From the NCBI RefSeq assembly GCF_000001735.4, contig NC_003070.9, positions 8,618,001 to 8,682,000 on the forward strand: 64,000 bases of DNA, given 5' to 3'. Each line of letters begins with the position of its first letter. The stretch's first letter is position 1. The DNA is from Arabidopsis thaliana (lineage: Eukaryota; Streptophyta; Magnoliopsida; Brassicales; Brassicaceae). Position numbers and translations under genes: made by a program. Shown in pieces: positions 13,779 to 29,609 of this stretch. The notes beneath the pieces were generated by a model. It had not been told where the DNA came from, ran no database searches, and saw only the letters and a program-made list of their open reading frames with translations.

Positions 13779-16700
13779 ATGGATGTTAGCGAGCTCGAGG
13801 AGAATTTGTTCGCTGCTAGCGATGCCAAGGTTATATTCTCATAAATGGATATGTTTTAACCATCTCTATCTCTAAGATTCTTGTCGGTAGTTGTTGGAAT
13901 CTAATGAACAAGGGATATGCTTAGTATGTTATTGTTATCTCCTTTTTTGTGTTTTGGTTTTGGATTGCTTCTATTTTTTGATGTTATAGAGTTTTGATTC
14001 TCCTGAATTCAGACTTGCCCCTTTGATCCCTTTCCCTGTTAATTGTTAGCAAATCTTGTGTTGAGAGAGTATATGGGAATCTTAGCGGCATTAGTATTAT
14101 TTCCATTCTTGTTCTATGATGTAACTCTTTCAATTTGATGGTGTTCTCTATTCTTTGCTAAAAGTTGTGTGCTGGGTAAAATGCAGTTACATGGAGATAT
14201 GTGCAAGGAACTATCTGCAGTTTATTGCAAGGTATTGTCCATCTTCCCTTCGTTGGAAGAAGCAAGACCTCGGAGTAAATCAGGGATTCAAACCTTGTGT
14301 TCGTTACATATTGCACTTGAGAAGGCAAAGAACATTCTTCAACACTGTTCTGAGTGTAGCAAACTTTATTTGGTTAGTTGCTCTTTCTTTCTTTGGATAC
14401 ATTATTCTCTTTTGTGTGTTTGGTCTCTCTCTTGAATTCCTCCACTTTTATATGTTGAGCAGGCCATTACTGGGGATGCTGTACTGTTAAAATTTGAGAA
14501 AGCAAAATCTGCACTTATCGATAGTCTTAGACGTGTGGAGGACATTGTTCCTAGTTCAATTGGGTCTCAGGTAATGTATATATCAGTGCACACAAAATCT
14601 TTCCTTTTGCAAGTTAATAAGTGTCCAGGGCTTATGTGCTAGATATTGGCTTTTTTTGTTTATTGATTTTAGAATTCTAGTTGATAAAATGGTTTATGCT
14701 AATGTTATTTGACTTCTTCAGATTTTGGACATTGTTGGTGAACTAGAGCACACCAAGTTCCTACTTGATCCATCAGAGAAGGAAGTTGGTGATAGGATAA
14801 TTGCACTATTACAACAAGGGAAGAAATTTGACAACGGCAGTGACAGTACCGAACTTGAAATTTTTCACCAGGCAGCTACTAGACTCAGTATAACTTCTTC
14901 TAGATCAGCTCTGGCGGAGCGGCGTGCTTTAAAGAAAGTCATTGACAGGGCACGTGTGGAAGAAGACAAGCGGAAGGAGTCAATTGTGGCTTATCTGTTG
15001 CATCTCATGAGAAAATACTCCAAGCTATTTAGAAGTGAGATGATGGATGAGAATGACTCTCCTTGTTCAACACCGTGTTCCCCTACTGGTCAAGGTCCTA
15101 ACGAAGATCGTGTTAATGCGTTTGGGCGACAACTATCCAAGTTTGGTTCTATTAACTATAAGCCTATGAACAGTAGGAAATCAGGACAGATGCCTATTCC
15201 ACCAGAAGAACTTAGGTGTCCCATATCTTTGCAGCTTATGTATGATCCTGTCATCATTGCTTCTGGACAGACTTATGAACGGGTCTGTATTGAGAAATGG
15301 TTTAGTGATGGACATAACTCTTGTCCCAAGACTCAGCAGCAACTCCCACATCTTTCCCTGACTCCCAATTACTGTGTTAAAGGTTTGATTGCGAGCTGGT
15401 GTGAACAGAATGGAATCACAGTCCCTACTGGACCACCAGAATCTCTTGACCTCAATTACTGGAGATTAGCCATGTCTGACTCTGAATCCCCCAATTCAAA
15501 GTCAGTTGATAGTGTAGGATTGTGCACACCGAAGGATATCAGAGTCGTTCCTTTGGAGGAGAGTAGTACTATTGAATCTGAACGACAACAAAAAGAAAAA
15601 AACAATGCTCCTGATGAGGTGGATTCTGAAATCAATGTTCTAGAGGGGTATCAGGATATATTGGCAATCGTGGACAAAGAGGAGGACTTAGCTAAAAAGT
15701 GCAAAGTAGTAGAAAATGTCAGGATATTGCTAAAGGATAATGAAGAGGCCAGGATCCTCATGGGAGCCAATGGGTTCGTGGAAGCGTTTTTGCAGTTTCT
15801 AGAATCAGCTGTTCATGATAACAATGCAGCCGCACAGGAAACCGGAGCTATGGCTCTATTTAACTTAGCAGTCAACAATAACAGGTTAGTTATTATCACA
15901 TCCTTCCTGTCTTTGTTACCAATCAAATTCCTTAGCAATGTCACTTTCTAACATCCCATTCATGGTGCTCTTCATTTGCAAACCTTGTCATAATCTCTTC
16001 TGTTTCGTTCTTTTGGATGCACTGCAGGAACAAAGAGCTGATGCTGACTTCAGGGGTCATCCCACTGCTAGAGAAAATGATTTCTTGTTCCCAATCCCAA
16101 GGGCCAGCAACTGCGTTATATCTAAACCTCTCTTGCCTCGAGAAAGCCAAGCCCGTGATTGGCTCAAGTCAAGCAGTTTCCTTTTTCGTGAATCTTCTTC
16201 TTCAGGATACGAAAACCCAATGCAAGCTGGACGCCCTTCACGCCCTCTACAACCTCTCCACCTACTCTCCCAATATTCCCACTCTCCTTTCATCAAACAT
16301 AATCAAAAGCCTCCAAGTCCTTGCATCAACAGGTAACCACTTGTGGATAGAGAAGTCATTAGCCGTATTACTAAATCTAGCCTCTAGCCGGGAAGGAAAA
16401 GAAGAGATGATAACAACACAAGGAATGATCAGTACACTTGCAACGGTGTTAGACACCGGTGACACAGTCGAACAAGAGCAAGCAGTTTCTTGCCTAGTGA
16501 TCCTATGTACGGGAAGCGAGTCGTGTATCCAGATGGTGCTACAAGAAGGAGTGATTCCGTCTCTGGTGTCGATCTCAGTGAACGGAAGTCCCCGAGGAAG
16601 AGACAAGTCTCAGAAGCTTCTGATGCTGTTCAGGGAACAAAGGCATAGAGATCAGCCATCACCAAACAAAGAAGAAGCTCCCAGGAAAACCGTATCGGCA

Positions 16701-16835
16701 CCAATGGCTATACCTGCGCCAGTTTCAGCTCCAGAGTCAGAAGTAAAACCTTTGACTAAATCAATCTCCAGAAGAAAGACAATGACAAGACCATTCAGTT
16801 TCCTCTGGAAGAAAAGCCACTCGATCCATCATTGA
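13779..16835 (+). CDS. PUB6: Plant U-box E3 ubiquitin ligase with ARM repeats, PUB6
   Basis: Five exons: 13779-13829, 14187-14372, 14463-14570, 14722-15884, 16028-16835; 771 residues. An N-terminal helical UND-type region (about 1-230) precedes a U-box at about 275-350 (PPEELRCPISLQLMYDPVII, GQTYERVCIEKWF, CPKTQQQLPH, LTPNYCVKGLIASWCE). ARM repeats follow (about 430-680, with ALFNLAVNNNR, ALHALYNLS and LLNLASS). The tail is basic and Ser-rich and ends SFLWKKSHSIHH. U-box proteins recruit an E2 and ubiquitinate substrates held by the ARM repeats; the substrate cannot be told from sequence. Splice joins are in frame, including one inside a conserved ARM motif (AACAG|GAACAAA). The length equals what I recall for PUB6; PUB7 and PUB45 are close relatives and the main alternative. 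Confidence 0.92.
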
Positions 16836-17415
16836 CACTCCTATGTAAAGTTGCGTTTTCTTCTGTCGTCCTTAACTTCTTACAAGTCATCCGCATAGAG
16901 AAAAAAAATATTTGTACAGGTCACATTGTGATCACACCATTTTTTGCTAACGAATCCTCTCTCGCGAGAGGTATCCATGTAGATAGTCTACTGATGTATC
17001 AGGTTATATATATGAAACCTCACTTTTCAGTACAAAAACAGAGTCGACAATTCTTGAAAACTCTGTTTGACATCTGTTTATTTTGACGGTCGATTCACAG
17101 GTGGACCAATTCTAGTGGATAAAACTAGTGCCACGTAGTATGAATAAATACTATATAATAATACTTAAAATGACAAGATATAATAACAAAGCCCCACCAT
17201 CACCTGCTGTCCTGCGCGGCGTCTCCGTCGTCTCTGTCGCCGCATCTCCGTCATCATTTTCGCTACCGCATAATCTCTGTCTCCGCCGTCACTGCCGCAG
17301 CCTAGAATATGATTTCTCGTTTCTGAAACCCTTGTATAAGGTAGAAAGAGAGAGAAATCATCCAAAGCAAGGACCTTCCAGCGACTTTCAGGGTTTAAGG
17401 TTTAGCTTCTCGACT
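16836..17415. other. Intergenic: PUB6 3' flank and EMB2421 leader
   Basis: 580 bp. The first 300 bp are AT-rich and probably hold the PUB6 3' end. The last 200 bp (from about 17200) are richer in C and T with CTCCGTCGTC-type runs and look like the 5' leader of the next gene. No independent gene is supported. Confidence 0.5.
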
Positions 17416-20400
17416 ATGGCGATTCTAGGGCTTATCAAGAGGGTTACACGAATAACCGTAAACAATTCGAGGGTCAGAGTGTACCCAGTGAGGTACTTCC
17501 AAAGGAAGGACCTTTCAAGCACAAATCTATTCAATGGTGAAGATGCTGCTAAGCTTCCTGTTCTGATCGTCGGCGCTGGACCGGTGGGACTCGTTTTATC
17601 CATCCTTCTCACCAAACTAGGTACAATTTTTCTCATAATTTCTCTAATTTTCATCTGAAGTTTTGAGTTTTGAGCTTACATTATCAAGTTAAGTTCACGT
17701 CTTTGATCGAATTGAATTCTCACATTTATGTTAGGAGTGAAATGTGCTGTTGTTGACAAAGCCACAAGCTTCTCGAAACATCCACAAGCACACTTTATCA
17801 ACAACCGATCAATGGAGGTTGGATTTTTTGTGTTTCCTGCCGTTAATATTGTTTTTGGTGGTTTTAGATTTTTGAACTTTAATGTCTCAGTTCTCGTATA
17901 CTTAGATCTTCCGTGAATTGGATGGATTAGCTGAGGAGATTGAAAGATCACAGCCTCCTGTAGATTTGTGGAGAAAATTTATTTACTGTACATCTCTCTC
18001 CGGCTCAACACTAGGCACAGTTGATCACATGCAGCCTCAAGGTGTGTTTCTTCCGTACATTTTCTAGTGTTAATGGTTCTCATAGAGTAATACAATTTAT
18101 GTTGAGGAAAAATGCAGACCTTTCACAGAAGTTCTTGTGGTGTTTATATATAGATTTTGAGAAAGTTGTCAGCCCGGCTTCTGTTGCTCACTTCTCCCAG
18201 TACAAATTGACAAATTTATTGCTTAAGCGGTTGGAAGACCTCGGCTTTCATGTTCGTGGTTCCAAAGAGTCGGATGGTCTTGAGGCTGACTCTGTGGTTG
18301 CGAGGCAAATTCTTATGGGTCATGAGTGTGTGGGGATTGATGCTAACAAGGACAGTATTACTGCAACTGTTTCTTTTCTCAAAGGAGGCAAGCATATGAA
18401 AAGAAACATTCAATGTAGTCTACTGGTTGGTGCTGATGGTGCTGGGAGTGCAGTAAGAAAGCTCACAGTAATAGAAATGCGAGGGGAAAGAGATCTACAG
18501 AAGCTTGTTAGTGTCCATTTCATGAGTAGAGAGCTCGGTGAGTACCTGATCAGTAACAGACCAGGGATGCTATTTTTTATTTTTAACACCGATGGTATAG
18601 GAGTTCTTGTTGCCCATGATCTTCTACAAGGAGAATTTGTTTTGCAGGTAGCTATAGCCCCGACCCAGATATTCAAGGATACTTTAATCTGATTTTGTAC
18701 TTAAAAGTAGTGTTATATACCGTAGCTTAGCATATATTCATTTTTTTTTATTGCAGATTCCATACTATCCACCTCAACAGAGTCTATCTGATTTTAGTCC
18801 TGAGGTATTTACTATCATTACCTATTAAAGAATGGATTTTCACTTGTGAAGACTCATTCACCTCTATGGTTTTATCTCTGTCCCAGCTGTGACCAACTTC
18901 AAATGCGAGTTTGTTTTCAGGTCTGCCTGACCGATGATTGTTTTGTAGATGTGCAAGATGCTGATATTCAATTTGGTGGGACATGAGCTTTCAGACTTGG
19001 ATGTAGCTGATATTAAGCCATGGGTCATGCATGCTGAAGTCGCCGAGAAATTCATGTGTTGTGAGAACAGAGTGATACTTGCTGGTGATGCTGCTCACCG
19101 GTTCCCGCCTGCTGGAGGTTTTGGTACGTGTTCCAATATTTTTGAAAAGGGGAACCATACACTGCTTCTTTGACAGTTTTGGCATGTACGATGGTTATAA
19201 TTTCGGAAGAAATCTAATATTTTTATATTGTCGTACTAACGGATTGTGGTACTAACGGATGCCCCAGACTTGGAAGTTGATCTTAAAGGATCCTTGTTCT
19301 CAGTTTCTTTTTCTAAGTTATAAGAATCTAGTGGTGGCAAGCCTCAGTAATTGGTTTGATTTTGATGGACATTCTTGATCCAAATAAAAGCAGAAAAATA
19401 TTTTGATTTATTAAAGTTTAAAACATCAGCAGTCTTGAAAAGTATTTTGATAGCAAATTACATGATTTTTTGCAGGAATGAACACTGGAATTCAGGATGC
19501 TCATAATCTTGCATGGAAAATAGCAGCTCTTGTTCAGGGTTCTGCAAACTCTTCAATTCTTAAAACTTATGAAACAGAACGTAGGCCGGTACGGTATTCA
19601 TCTTTTATAACTTTTTCTTGCCATCCTTTCCTCCTAACTTGATTCATTAACACATATCTTATTGTGACTGCTAGATTGCCCTTTCCAATACTTCACTCAG
19701 TGTTCAAAACTTCAGAGCAGCTATGTCAGTTCCTTCAGCGCTAGGCCTTGACCCAACAGTTGCAAACTCAGGTAAACTAAAACTAGCTTGTCTTCTTGCT
19801 CATTTCATAGTTCCATGATCAGGTTTAAAGCAATTATATCTCTATGGTGTTGTAGTGCATAGGTTTATAAACAAAACAGTTGGTTCGATCCTTCCAACTG
19901 GGCTGCAAAAGGCAATCTTGGATAATGTCTTTGCACTAGGTCGTGCACAGCTTTCAGAATCTCTGTTGAATGAGAGCAATCCACTGGGAAATCAGAGACT
20001 TAGCAGACTAAAGAGTATCTTCGAAGGAGGAAAAAGCCTTCAACTACAGTTTCCTGCAGAAGATCTTGGTTTCAGGTATAGTCACCATCTTTGGAACTGT
20101 AGAATTCTAACTCTGTATGAGTAGTACCAAGAATAGAAAAGAGATAGAAAGTAGGGTTTGCTGCTTTGTAAACTGATATCAGGGGTTTCATGACACGGAG
20201 AGTGTGGTCTTTAATGTTTAAACCAGTGTGTTTCTCGCATTATATTTCAACAAAAGATATATAAATTCAAAGTTTGAGTAACAGAAGCTACTGTGTTTAC
20301 TATTTAGGTATTTAGAGGGAGCCATTGTTCCTGATAACGAGTCTGAAGCTGGTGATCCCGAAGTACCGAGTGGTCGTAGAAGAGACTATGTCCCTTGTGC

Positions 20401-20866
20401 TGAACCAGGTTCAAGACTGCCTCATATGTATGTGAAAATACTGTCAGATTCCACAAGAGAGGTTATTGTTTCTACACTGGATCTTGTTTCGACAGAGAAA
20501 GTGGAGTTTCTACTTATAATATCGCCATTACAAGAGTCCTATGAGCTAGCTCATGCTACATTCAAAGTCGCAAAAGAGTTTATGGCTAGTGTAAAAGTAT
20601 GCGTGGTCTGGCCTAGTAGTGATGATGGTCTTGAAAGGAAGAGCAATTCAGCATTAGCTCCATGGGAAAATTATGTCGATGTTATGGAAGTTAAAAAACA
20701 AAATGGTGAAGGAACTTCGTGGTGGAGTATTTGTAAAATGTCAGAGAGAGGATCTATTTTAGTCCGTCCCGACCAACACATTGCTTGGCGAGCAAAGTCT
20801 GGTATTACTTTGGATCCTACTCTGCACATGAGAGATGTCTTCACCATCATACTAGGGAAACAATGA
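17416..20866 (+). CDS. EMB2421: FAD/NAD(P)-binding monooxygenase-like protein EMB2421
   Basis: Ten exons: 17416-17620, 17735-17817, 17906-18041, 18154-18647, 18757-18804, 18949-19123, 19476-19588, 19675-19771, 19856-20075, 20308-20866; 709 residues. Residues 47-60 read VPVLIVGAGPVGLVL-like (GxGxxG Rossmann dinucleotide fold). RILAGDAAH-type FAD ribityl motif (VILAGDAAHRFPPAGGFG) lies at about 365-380, and the helix NTGIQDAHNLAWKIA follows it. This is the class A flavin monooxygenase (PHBH/UbiH-like) pattern, with a C-terminal thioredoxin-like extension usual for the phenol hydroxylase branch. The N-terminus (MAILGLIKRVTRITVNNSRV) is Arg-rich and lacks acids, suggesting a mitochondrial presequence; this is inference. 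The name recalls an embryo-defective mutant locus. A second AG acceptor 28 bases before exon 6 (18920) would break frame. Substrate unknown. Confidence 0.9.
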
Positions 20867-21097
20867 TGAACATCACAATTTTATTCCACAAATTCCTTTG
20901 TATACTACTTATTTTCAAATAAAATCACGTTATTTTTGTAATGGTGTTTCACGATTTCTTTACATATGGTAATGGTAATGTTAAACAAGAATAAATATAT
21001 TTTTAACTCGGATTCGGTTGTAAATCTGTTTTGGTACTCTCCAGTGGCTTCAATAGGCAATGAAGCAGAAGAGTTGTGTCTATGCATGTTCTTGACG

Positions 21098-22313
21098 TTA
21101 GCTTGTAGCTATCCTGAAAAATAAGTATCCGGTGACTGCTGTAGCACTTCCAAGCATTCCACCAGCAACGACCTGAATTCTCAGCAAATGGAAAACAGAA
21201 TCTGATGAGAACTAGAAATTCATTGATATCAACACGGTTACAAATCAAAGAGTAGTTCATTTATCAACCAAAGTAAACACAAACTAGGGTCTGTTCTAGA
21301 GTTCCATCAGCTCACACAAGCCTCCAAAAGACCCTCAACTCTGTTCCCAATTACACGATCCCCCTCACCGATTCCTTCAGCACTCTATTTGTACTCATGA
21401 TTTCCCCTAACTCTGTAACTATCTTGCTAAATGTAACAGCTAAAAGAATCTCATATCTTGCTAGTCATATATGAAAAGACTTTTTCAAGTCATATGTCTA
21501 CATACCTGGGGAGGGGTATGACCAAGAAGTTCCCGCAAAGGTCTGCTTTCAGCCAGCGGATGTTCTGCAGGAAGTTCATATACAATCTGATTGAGAACCT
21601 GAAAAATGAATCAGACCCCAGAGATCAGGATACCAGAGCTCAAATGCATCATGACAAAACCAATAGTGGTTCTTTTATCAAACCAGTCAAGTTAGAAGAT
21701 GAAACAAAGGAAAGGTTAGAGCAGCAATGAACAAACCTCAGCTTGACGACCAGCATGTAATCTAACACCGGTAGCATCATACATCACCTACCAACCCAAA
21801 CCACTCACATATTAATCGTCACTTGATTCCTTAATAGCCAATTTGATTAAACTAGAGAAAGTATCCAACTTACAACAGATGCCAAAATCAAAGCAATGGC
21901 AAAATGTGATCCACCAAAGCCTTCTTGTAAACCAATAGCTACAGCGAGAGCTGTAACGGTCGCTGAATGCGAAGAAGGCATTCCTCCAGACCCAATAAGC
22001 TGTTTGAGATCCCATCTCCGTTCCCTATACCTACAGAATCTAGGAAACCATGTAAAGATCCTTTCTCATCTAACGTATACTATAATTTCCTATGTACCGT
22101 TTCGAACCAAAGATTGAGGAACCAGGCACATATAGATTTAATCGGAGTCTGATCCAAACAGAGATATAAAGAGAGAACGTACCAGGAGGTGAAGAGTTTG
22201 ATGAATTGAGCGATAGTGAAAGAGGTGACGGCGGAAATGAGAGGATAATTCGTGAAAATGGAGAAATAATGAGTGGAAGACGAAGACGTAGCCGTGGCTG
22301 TAGAATCCTCCAT
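21098..22313 (-). CDS. Acid phosphatase/vanadium-dependent haloperoxidase-related membrane protein (DUF212)
   Basis: Five exons: 22313-22183, 22030-21874, 21787-21737, 21598-21506, 21172-21098; 168 residues. The protein opens MEDSTATATSSSSTHYFSIF, then has hydrophobic segments (PLISAVTSFTIAQFIKLFTS; FAIALILASVVMYDATGVRL; VVAGGMLGSATAVTGYLFF). The family signature RRWDLKQLIGSGGMPSSHSA, with the PSSHSA loop shared with phosphatidate-phosphatase/haloperoxidase folds, lies at about 47-66. The family is a compact integral membrane protein; the second half of the full phosphatase active site is not present, so enzymatic activity is uncertain. The gene is divergent from the FabG gene, 506 bp away. 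Confidence 0.9.
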
Positions 22314-22819
22314 GGCCGATGATGGATCTAGTCAGGCTTTAAATCGTGCTAGCGAAAGAAGAAGAAGAAAATGACACCGAAACGACAATGATCCATAAAA
22401 CGTCGACTAATTCCCTTTCAAACTCCAATGGCGTCTACGTCTACCGTTCAATCCTCTTTGTCTTTCTTTTTTTTTCTTTGACCAATTTTTTTTTTAAACA
22501 CTGCTCCACAAAACTATATATTATACAATTACCCGCATCCGAACAAATATGAACCGTATCCGATACAAAACCCGAATACCTAGGTCAGTTCTATTCGTGA
22601 AATCGAGTCTCCTCTTATTCGACGACCTGCCCCAACTATAAACATGACTTTTACACACTTGACATAACTTCGTTTGTATCGCTTTTTTGAAATTCTATAT
22701 ATTATTATTGTTTGAGCAGAAACTAAGACAAAATTAAGACTTTTCTCTCTTCTTCTTCTCCACTGGGTCGATCTTTACGAGGTTCACTTGTACGGATTCA
22801 CTTTAACAACAGATTCGCC
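22314..22819. promoter_or_regulatory. Shared promoter of the DUF212 gene and the plastid FabG gene
   Basis: 506 bp between divergent ATGs. A TTTTTCTTTTTTTTTC tract near 22450-22495 separates the two halves. On the FabG side a CT-rich leader (TCTCTCTTCTTCTTCTCC at about 22743-22760) precedes the start codon. No further gene is visible. Confidence 0.5.
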
Positions 22820-25760
<2,941 letters not shown>

Positions 25761-26699
25761 TCACTCTTTTGGCAATCTTAGAGTCTTGCCCACAAGACTG
25801 AAGCATCCCCGCTGCTCATCGAAGGCTCTTCTGACTATAGCTACGCGATCAACATCCTTACCAACTCGAGCCTCGCACGAGTCCTTGTACTGTATGTAGA
25901 CAATTGCAAAATATGTGCGGTTGAATACCAAATCCACATCTTGGGGAGTAGTATCTATAGCCACTTGGATAATCTTCAAGTTGGACAGGTCATCAAGATC
26001 CCTAATGGTGCCCCTATTAGTGGTGGCAACTGCAAGTTCCAAGTAGAGACGAATCCAGTCATTGTCTTCTTGCAGCTCATAATAATTCAACTGCAAAAAA
26101 AAAGAAAAAGCTTATGGAAAACATCACTCACAAAAGCAAAACTCACAGGTCTTAATCTTACCAGCTTTGAATGTTCAAAAGGATTCTCTGGGGGCCAGTC
26201 AAGCATGGTATCTATGGGGGAGAAGTTTTTGTACAAGCTGCTGCTGCATCTCTTGATTACATCTATGGTGGTTTCCCCTATACAAGAATAATAAAAAAAT
26301 TAGCAATGTTTTACGTGAGACTGATGATTTAGTAGGATGGTTTGCTTGTTGTATAAGGGCATCTCCAACCACAACACTAAAATGGTGTTAGAATAACACT
26401 ATATTTGGTGTGATTTTCACACTAAATTCTTTTTCATCTCCAACCACAACACCAAAAGTCACACTAAAAATACTATTCTCTATTATTATATTATTAACCT
26501 AAAATATGAATACTTTAAGAATACTTAATAATATTGAAACAAATGTTAGACAACAAAATATTACATTAAACAAATTTAATACAAAATAAAGAAACACAAT
26601 ATATTATTTAATTAAACACAACATATTATTTTATTCTTCATTAATTAATATAATATTACAATCGATAAACCAAACATAATAAAAATAAATTACATCGTA

Positions 26700-28022
26700 C
26701 TAATTCTCAGAATTAGTATATTGCGACCACAAATGTTCAATTAAAGCATTTCTAAGTTCAATATGAGCTTCTCGGTCTTTAATTTGTCGGTGCCGAGCCA
26801 AAAATTCTTGAAATCGAGTATCATCATCACCCGTCATCTCAACTTCTTCAATTGGAACTTCGACCCGTTCTTCAATTGGTGCATCAATATCACGCTCATC
26901 TTCGATGATCATATTATGCATTATGATACAAGATGTCATTATATCATGTAATACTGTTTTATTCCATAAGCGTGATGGCCCCGCCACGATTGCAAACCTC
27001 GACTGCAAAACTCCGAATGCACGTTCCACATCTTTTCTACAAGCTTCTTGTTTCATGGCAAATAATTTCTTTTTGGGACCACGTGGATCATGAATTGTTT
27101 GAACAAGAGTGGACCACTTTGGATATATACCATCAGCTAAATAATAACTCATATTATAGGGTTTTTCATTGATAACATAACTAGCGGGTGGAGCAGTACC
27201 TTCGGCTAGATTAGCAAAAAGATGAGATGCCTCTAGCACATTAATATCATTATTAGATCCTGGTAACCCAAAATATGCATGCCAAATCCACAGATCATAA
27301 TCAGCTACAGCCTCTAGAATAATAGTAGGAGATCTACTACGACCAGCATATTGTCCTCCCCAAGCTGTTGGGCAGTTTTTCCATTTCCAATGCATACAAT
27401 CTAAACTACCCAACATACGTGGAAATCCTCGAGATTCGCCAATGTGAAGTAGGCGTGCAACATCATTAGCGTCAGGTGATCGAAGATAACGACATGCAAA
27501 CACCTCAACAATGGCACGACAAAATCGTTTCAAACTTTCTAGAGCTGTAGACTCTCCTATTTTGATATACTCATCGGTGGAATCTGCTGGTACACCGTAC
27601 GCTAACATTCGAAATGCGGCAGTCATTTTTTGCAAACCAGACAAGCCAAGTTTACCGACTCTATCTCTTCTTTGGACGAAGTAATTGTCATGTCTTTGTA
27701 TAGCATCATAAATACGAAGAAACAAAGAACGACTCATCCGGAATCTTCGTCGAAACATTGTCTCAGGAAACACAGGTTTCTCTGCAAAATAATCGTTGAA
27801 AAGATTGCGAGCAGCATTTTCTCGATCACGATTGATAACTACATGACCAGGAATAGATCCACCATGCGAACCTTCTGAGTTATATAAGTGTTGAGAGCAA
27901 AGAAAATTATTGTTAGTAGTAATTTGAGATACCACTTGCTTTTCTATATCATCTTAATAATTATTATCTGAAGAAGAAGAAGAAGACGGAATATAAGATG
28001 AACTACCGTAGTTAAAACTCAT
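26700..28022 (-). pseudogene. PIF/Harbinger transposase (HARBI1/ALP1-like, DDE), with an in-frame stop near the start
   Basis: The long open part (27935-26700, 411 codons) carries the DDE triad: Asp179 in LGSLDCMHWKW, Asp230 in GLPGSNNDINVL and Glu304 in KDVERAFGVLQSRF. HTH-like N-terminal text (FRRRFRMSRSLFLRIYDAI) precedes it and the nuclease-domain text ADGIYPKWSTLV lies in between. A plausible original start is the ATG at 28022-28020 (MSFNYGSSSYIP, then a serine run). In that frame a TAA stands at 27956-27954, just before DDIEKQVVSQI. After it, the first ATG is Met60 of the open part, which would delete the N-terminus. In the family the transposase cuts and pastes the element together with the Myb-like partner. 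Confidence 0.88.
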
Positions 28023-28118
28023 CTTCTATGAGAAGAAATAGAAGATGATAGTAATATTTATTTTAGTTCTAAACATATTGCCCATTATATAGAAGAGCAT
28101 GGAATTGATATATTCATC

Positions 28119-28490
28119 TTATCAGAAAAAGACAAATTGATCTTAACCGTTGAATTTTTTTACCAAGATCTAACCCTTGCACTGATTAGTCGTTTCATGT
28201 CTTTTATCACTGGTCACCTCATGAGAAAAAGATGAGTTCATCTTAACCATTGAATTTTTTTTGAAGAGAATCTAATCGTTGCATTGATTAGTCATTTCAT
28301 ATCGCAAATCAATTATCACCTCATGAGAAAAAGACGAGTTCATCTTAGCCGTTGAATTTCTTTGATCAAGATCTTACCACTGCATTGATTAGTCATTTCA
28401 TGTCTATATCAAGTATCACTTCTTTAGAAAAAAATAAGTTAATCTTGACCGTTGAATTTACCAAGATCTAACCGTTGGTATTGCTTTATA
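28119..28490. repeat. About 100-bp tandem repeats between the two transposon genes
   Basis: Four diverged units begin near 28119, 28219, 28321 and 28421, a period of 100-102 bp; the last is partial. Each has the order GAGAAAAAGA, then TCATCTTAACCGTTGAATTT, then AAGATCTAACC.TTGCA, TGATTAGTC.TTTCATGTC and TATCAC. The array sits in the intergenic space from which the transposase and Myb-like genes diverge, so it overlaps their probable promoters. Confidence 0.8.
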
Positions 28491-28569
28491 TTCTCTATAT
28501 AAATGTATATTACTCTATGAATAATCACACATCTCCAACTCTTTTTCTTACTTCTTATATTTTTCAAAA

Positions 28570-29609
28570 ATGAGTTCAAGTCGCTTTTTGTCATATTCTA
28601 TTCAAGAAGATATACAATTGTGTCATGTGTATCTCGATGTTTCCCAAAATTCAACGAAGACCAAAAAGATCTTTACAAACTCGAATGACGTCAATTCTTT
28701 CTGCAGTCTCAAAGCTGAGAGGATGCGTTAACCAAATTGAGAATAAAAATCCTAGCGGTGCTTCTGAAGAAGACATTGTAAGTACTCAATTATAAATTCT
28801 TGTGTTTACTAACTTATCTTTATTAAATTATTTGTACATGCTAACTTATTTTTATTTGTTTCTTGTAAATATGTAATCAGTTAAACCAAGCGAAGATGTT
28901 ATTAACTCAATATGAAAAATACAAGAGAGGATTCAAATTTGATCATGTATGGCCTATTCTTAAAGGTATTGAGAAATTTGCTAATGATAACATGAAGACA
29001 CCCGCTGCATTCCAAGGAGAAGGTCGTGATGTTACGTCATCTTCATCATTTTCAATCAATACCGAGTCATCACCTTCCCCTGGTATGAATTCAATTGATC
29101 TAAATATGGATAGTGAAGATGCCAATTTTAGTTTATCTTCAAGGCCTATGGGTTTGAAAAAAGCAAAGCGAAAACAACAATCTGAAGAACAGTTTAAACA
29201 ACTTTTGGAGCAAAATGATAAACTTATCAAAGCTATTACTAAAGGTACTTCTGAAAGAAATGAAATTCAAAGGCAGAAGATCGAGGTAGCTAGAATGAAA
29301 GAAGAGAATAAAATATTATTTGCAGATTTGAATTCTATAAGTGATCCATCCTCTAGTGCATATATTGAAAATGAGAGAAAAAGAATTTTGGAAAAAAGAG
29401 CACAAACAAACCAACATGAAGAAGATGGTGAAGGCTCCCAATATCATGGATCTCAATATCGAGCATCTCATTATCAAGAAAGTCCATTTCATGGAAAACA
29501 AGTTCAAGGAGAACCGGATCAAGGTGAAGACCAAAGATCACCAAATAACCAAGAAGATTTTACCCAATATTATAATTATCTTAGCGGAACCGGAAATAAT
29601 TTTCCTTAA
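28570..29609 (+). pseudogene. Myb/SANT-like partner gene of the Harbinger element, internally deleted
   Basis: Two exons: 28570-28777 and 28881-29609. The start reads MSSSRFLSYSIQEDIQLCHV and YLDVSQN, as in PIF-type ORF1 proteins. The frame is then lost: the next family text RRPKRSLQTRMTSILSAVSK, followed by LRGCVNQIENKNPSGASEEDI, is in another frame and starts only a few bases later. A stretch of the SANT helices, some tens of residues in relatives as I recall them, therefore appears deleted with a frame change near 28652. Exon 2 (LNQAKMLLTQYEKYKRGFKF, then DHVWPILKG) continues open to the stop with a lysine/glutamine-rich coiled-coil tail containing the short repeat SQYxxSxYxxS. In the family this protein binds the subterminal DNA and brings in the transposase. 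A shorter product from exon 2 could still be annotated as a host hypothetical protein. Confidence 0.75.

Noticed and set aside
15938-16336. Frames overlapping PUB6 exon 5
   Set aside because: Shadow frames of the ARM-repeat exon; the ARM frame continues from exon 4 across a consensus splice.
18921-18948. Alternative acceptor for EMB2421 exon 6 (GTCTGCCTGACC...)
   Set aside because: Its use would add 28 bases and break the frame before the conserved FAD motif; the acceptor at 18948 gives the family sequence.
26905-27172. Plus-strand frames within the transposase region
   Set aside because: Antisense shadows of the DDE transposase.
29316-29544. Minus-strand frames opposite the Myb-like gene
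   Set aside because: Shadows of a lysine/glutamine-rich coding strand; no motifs.
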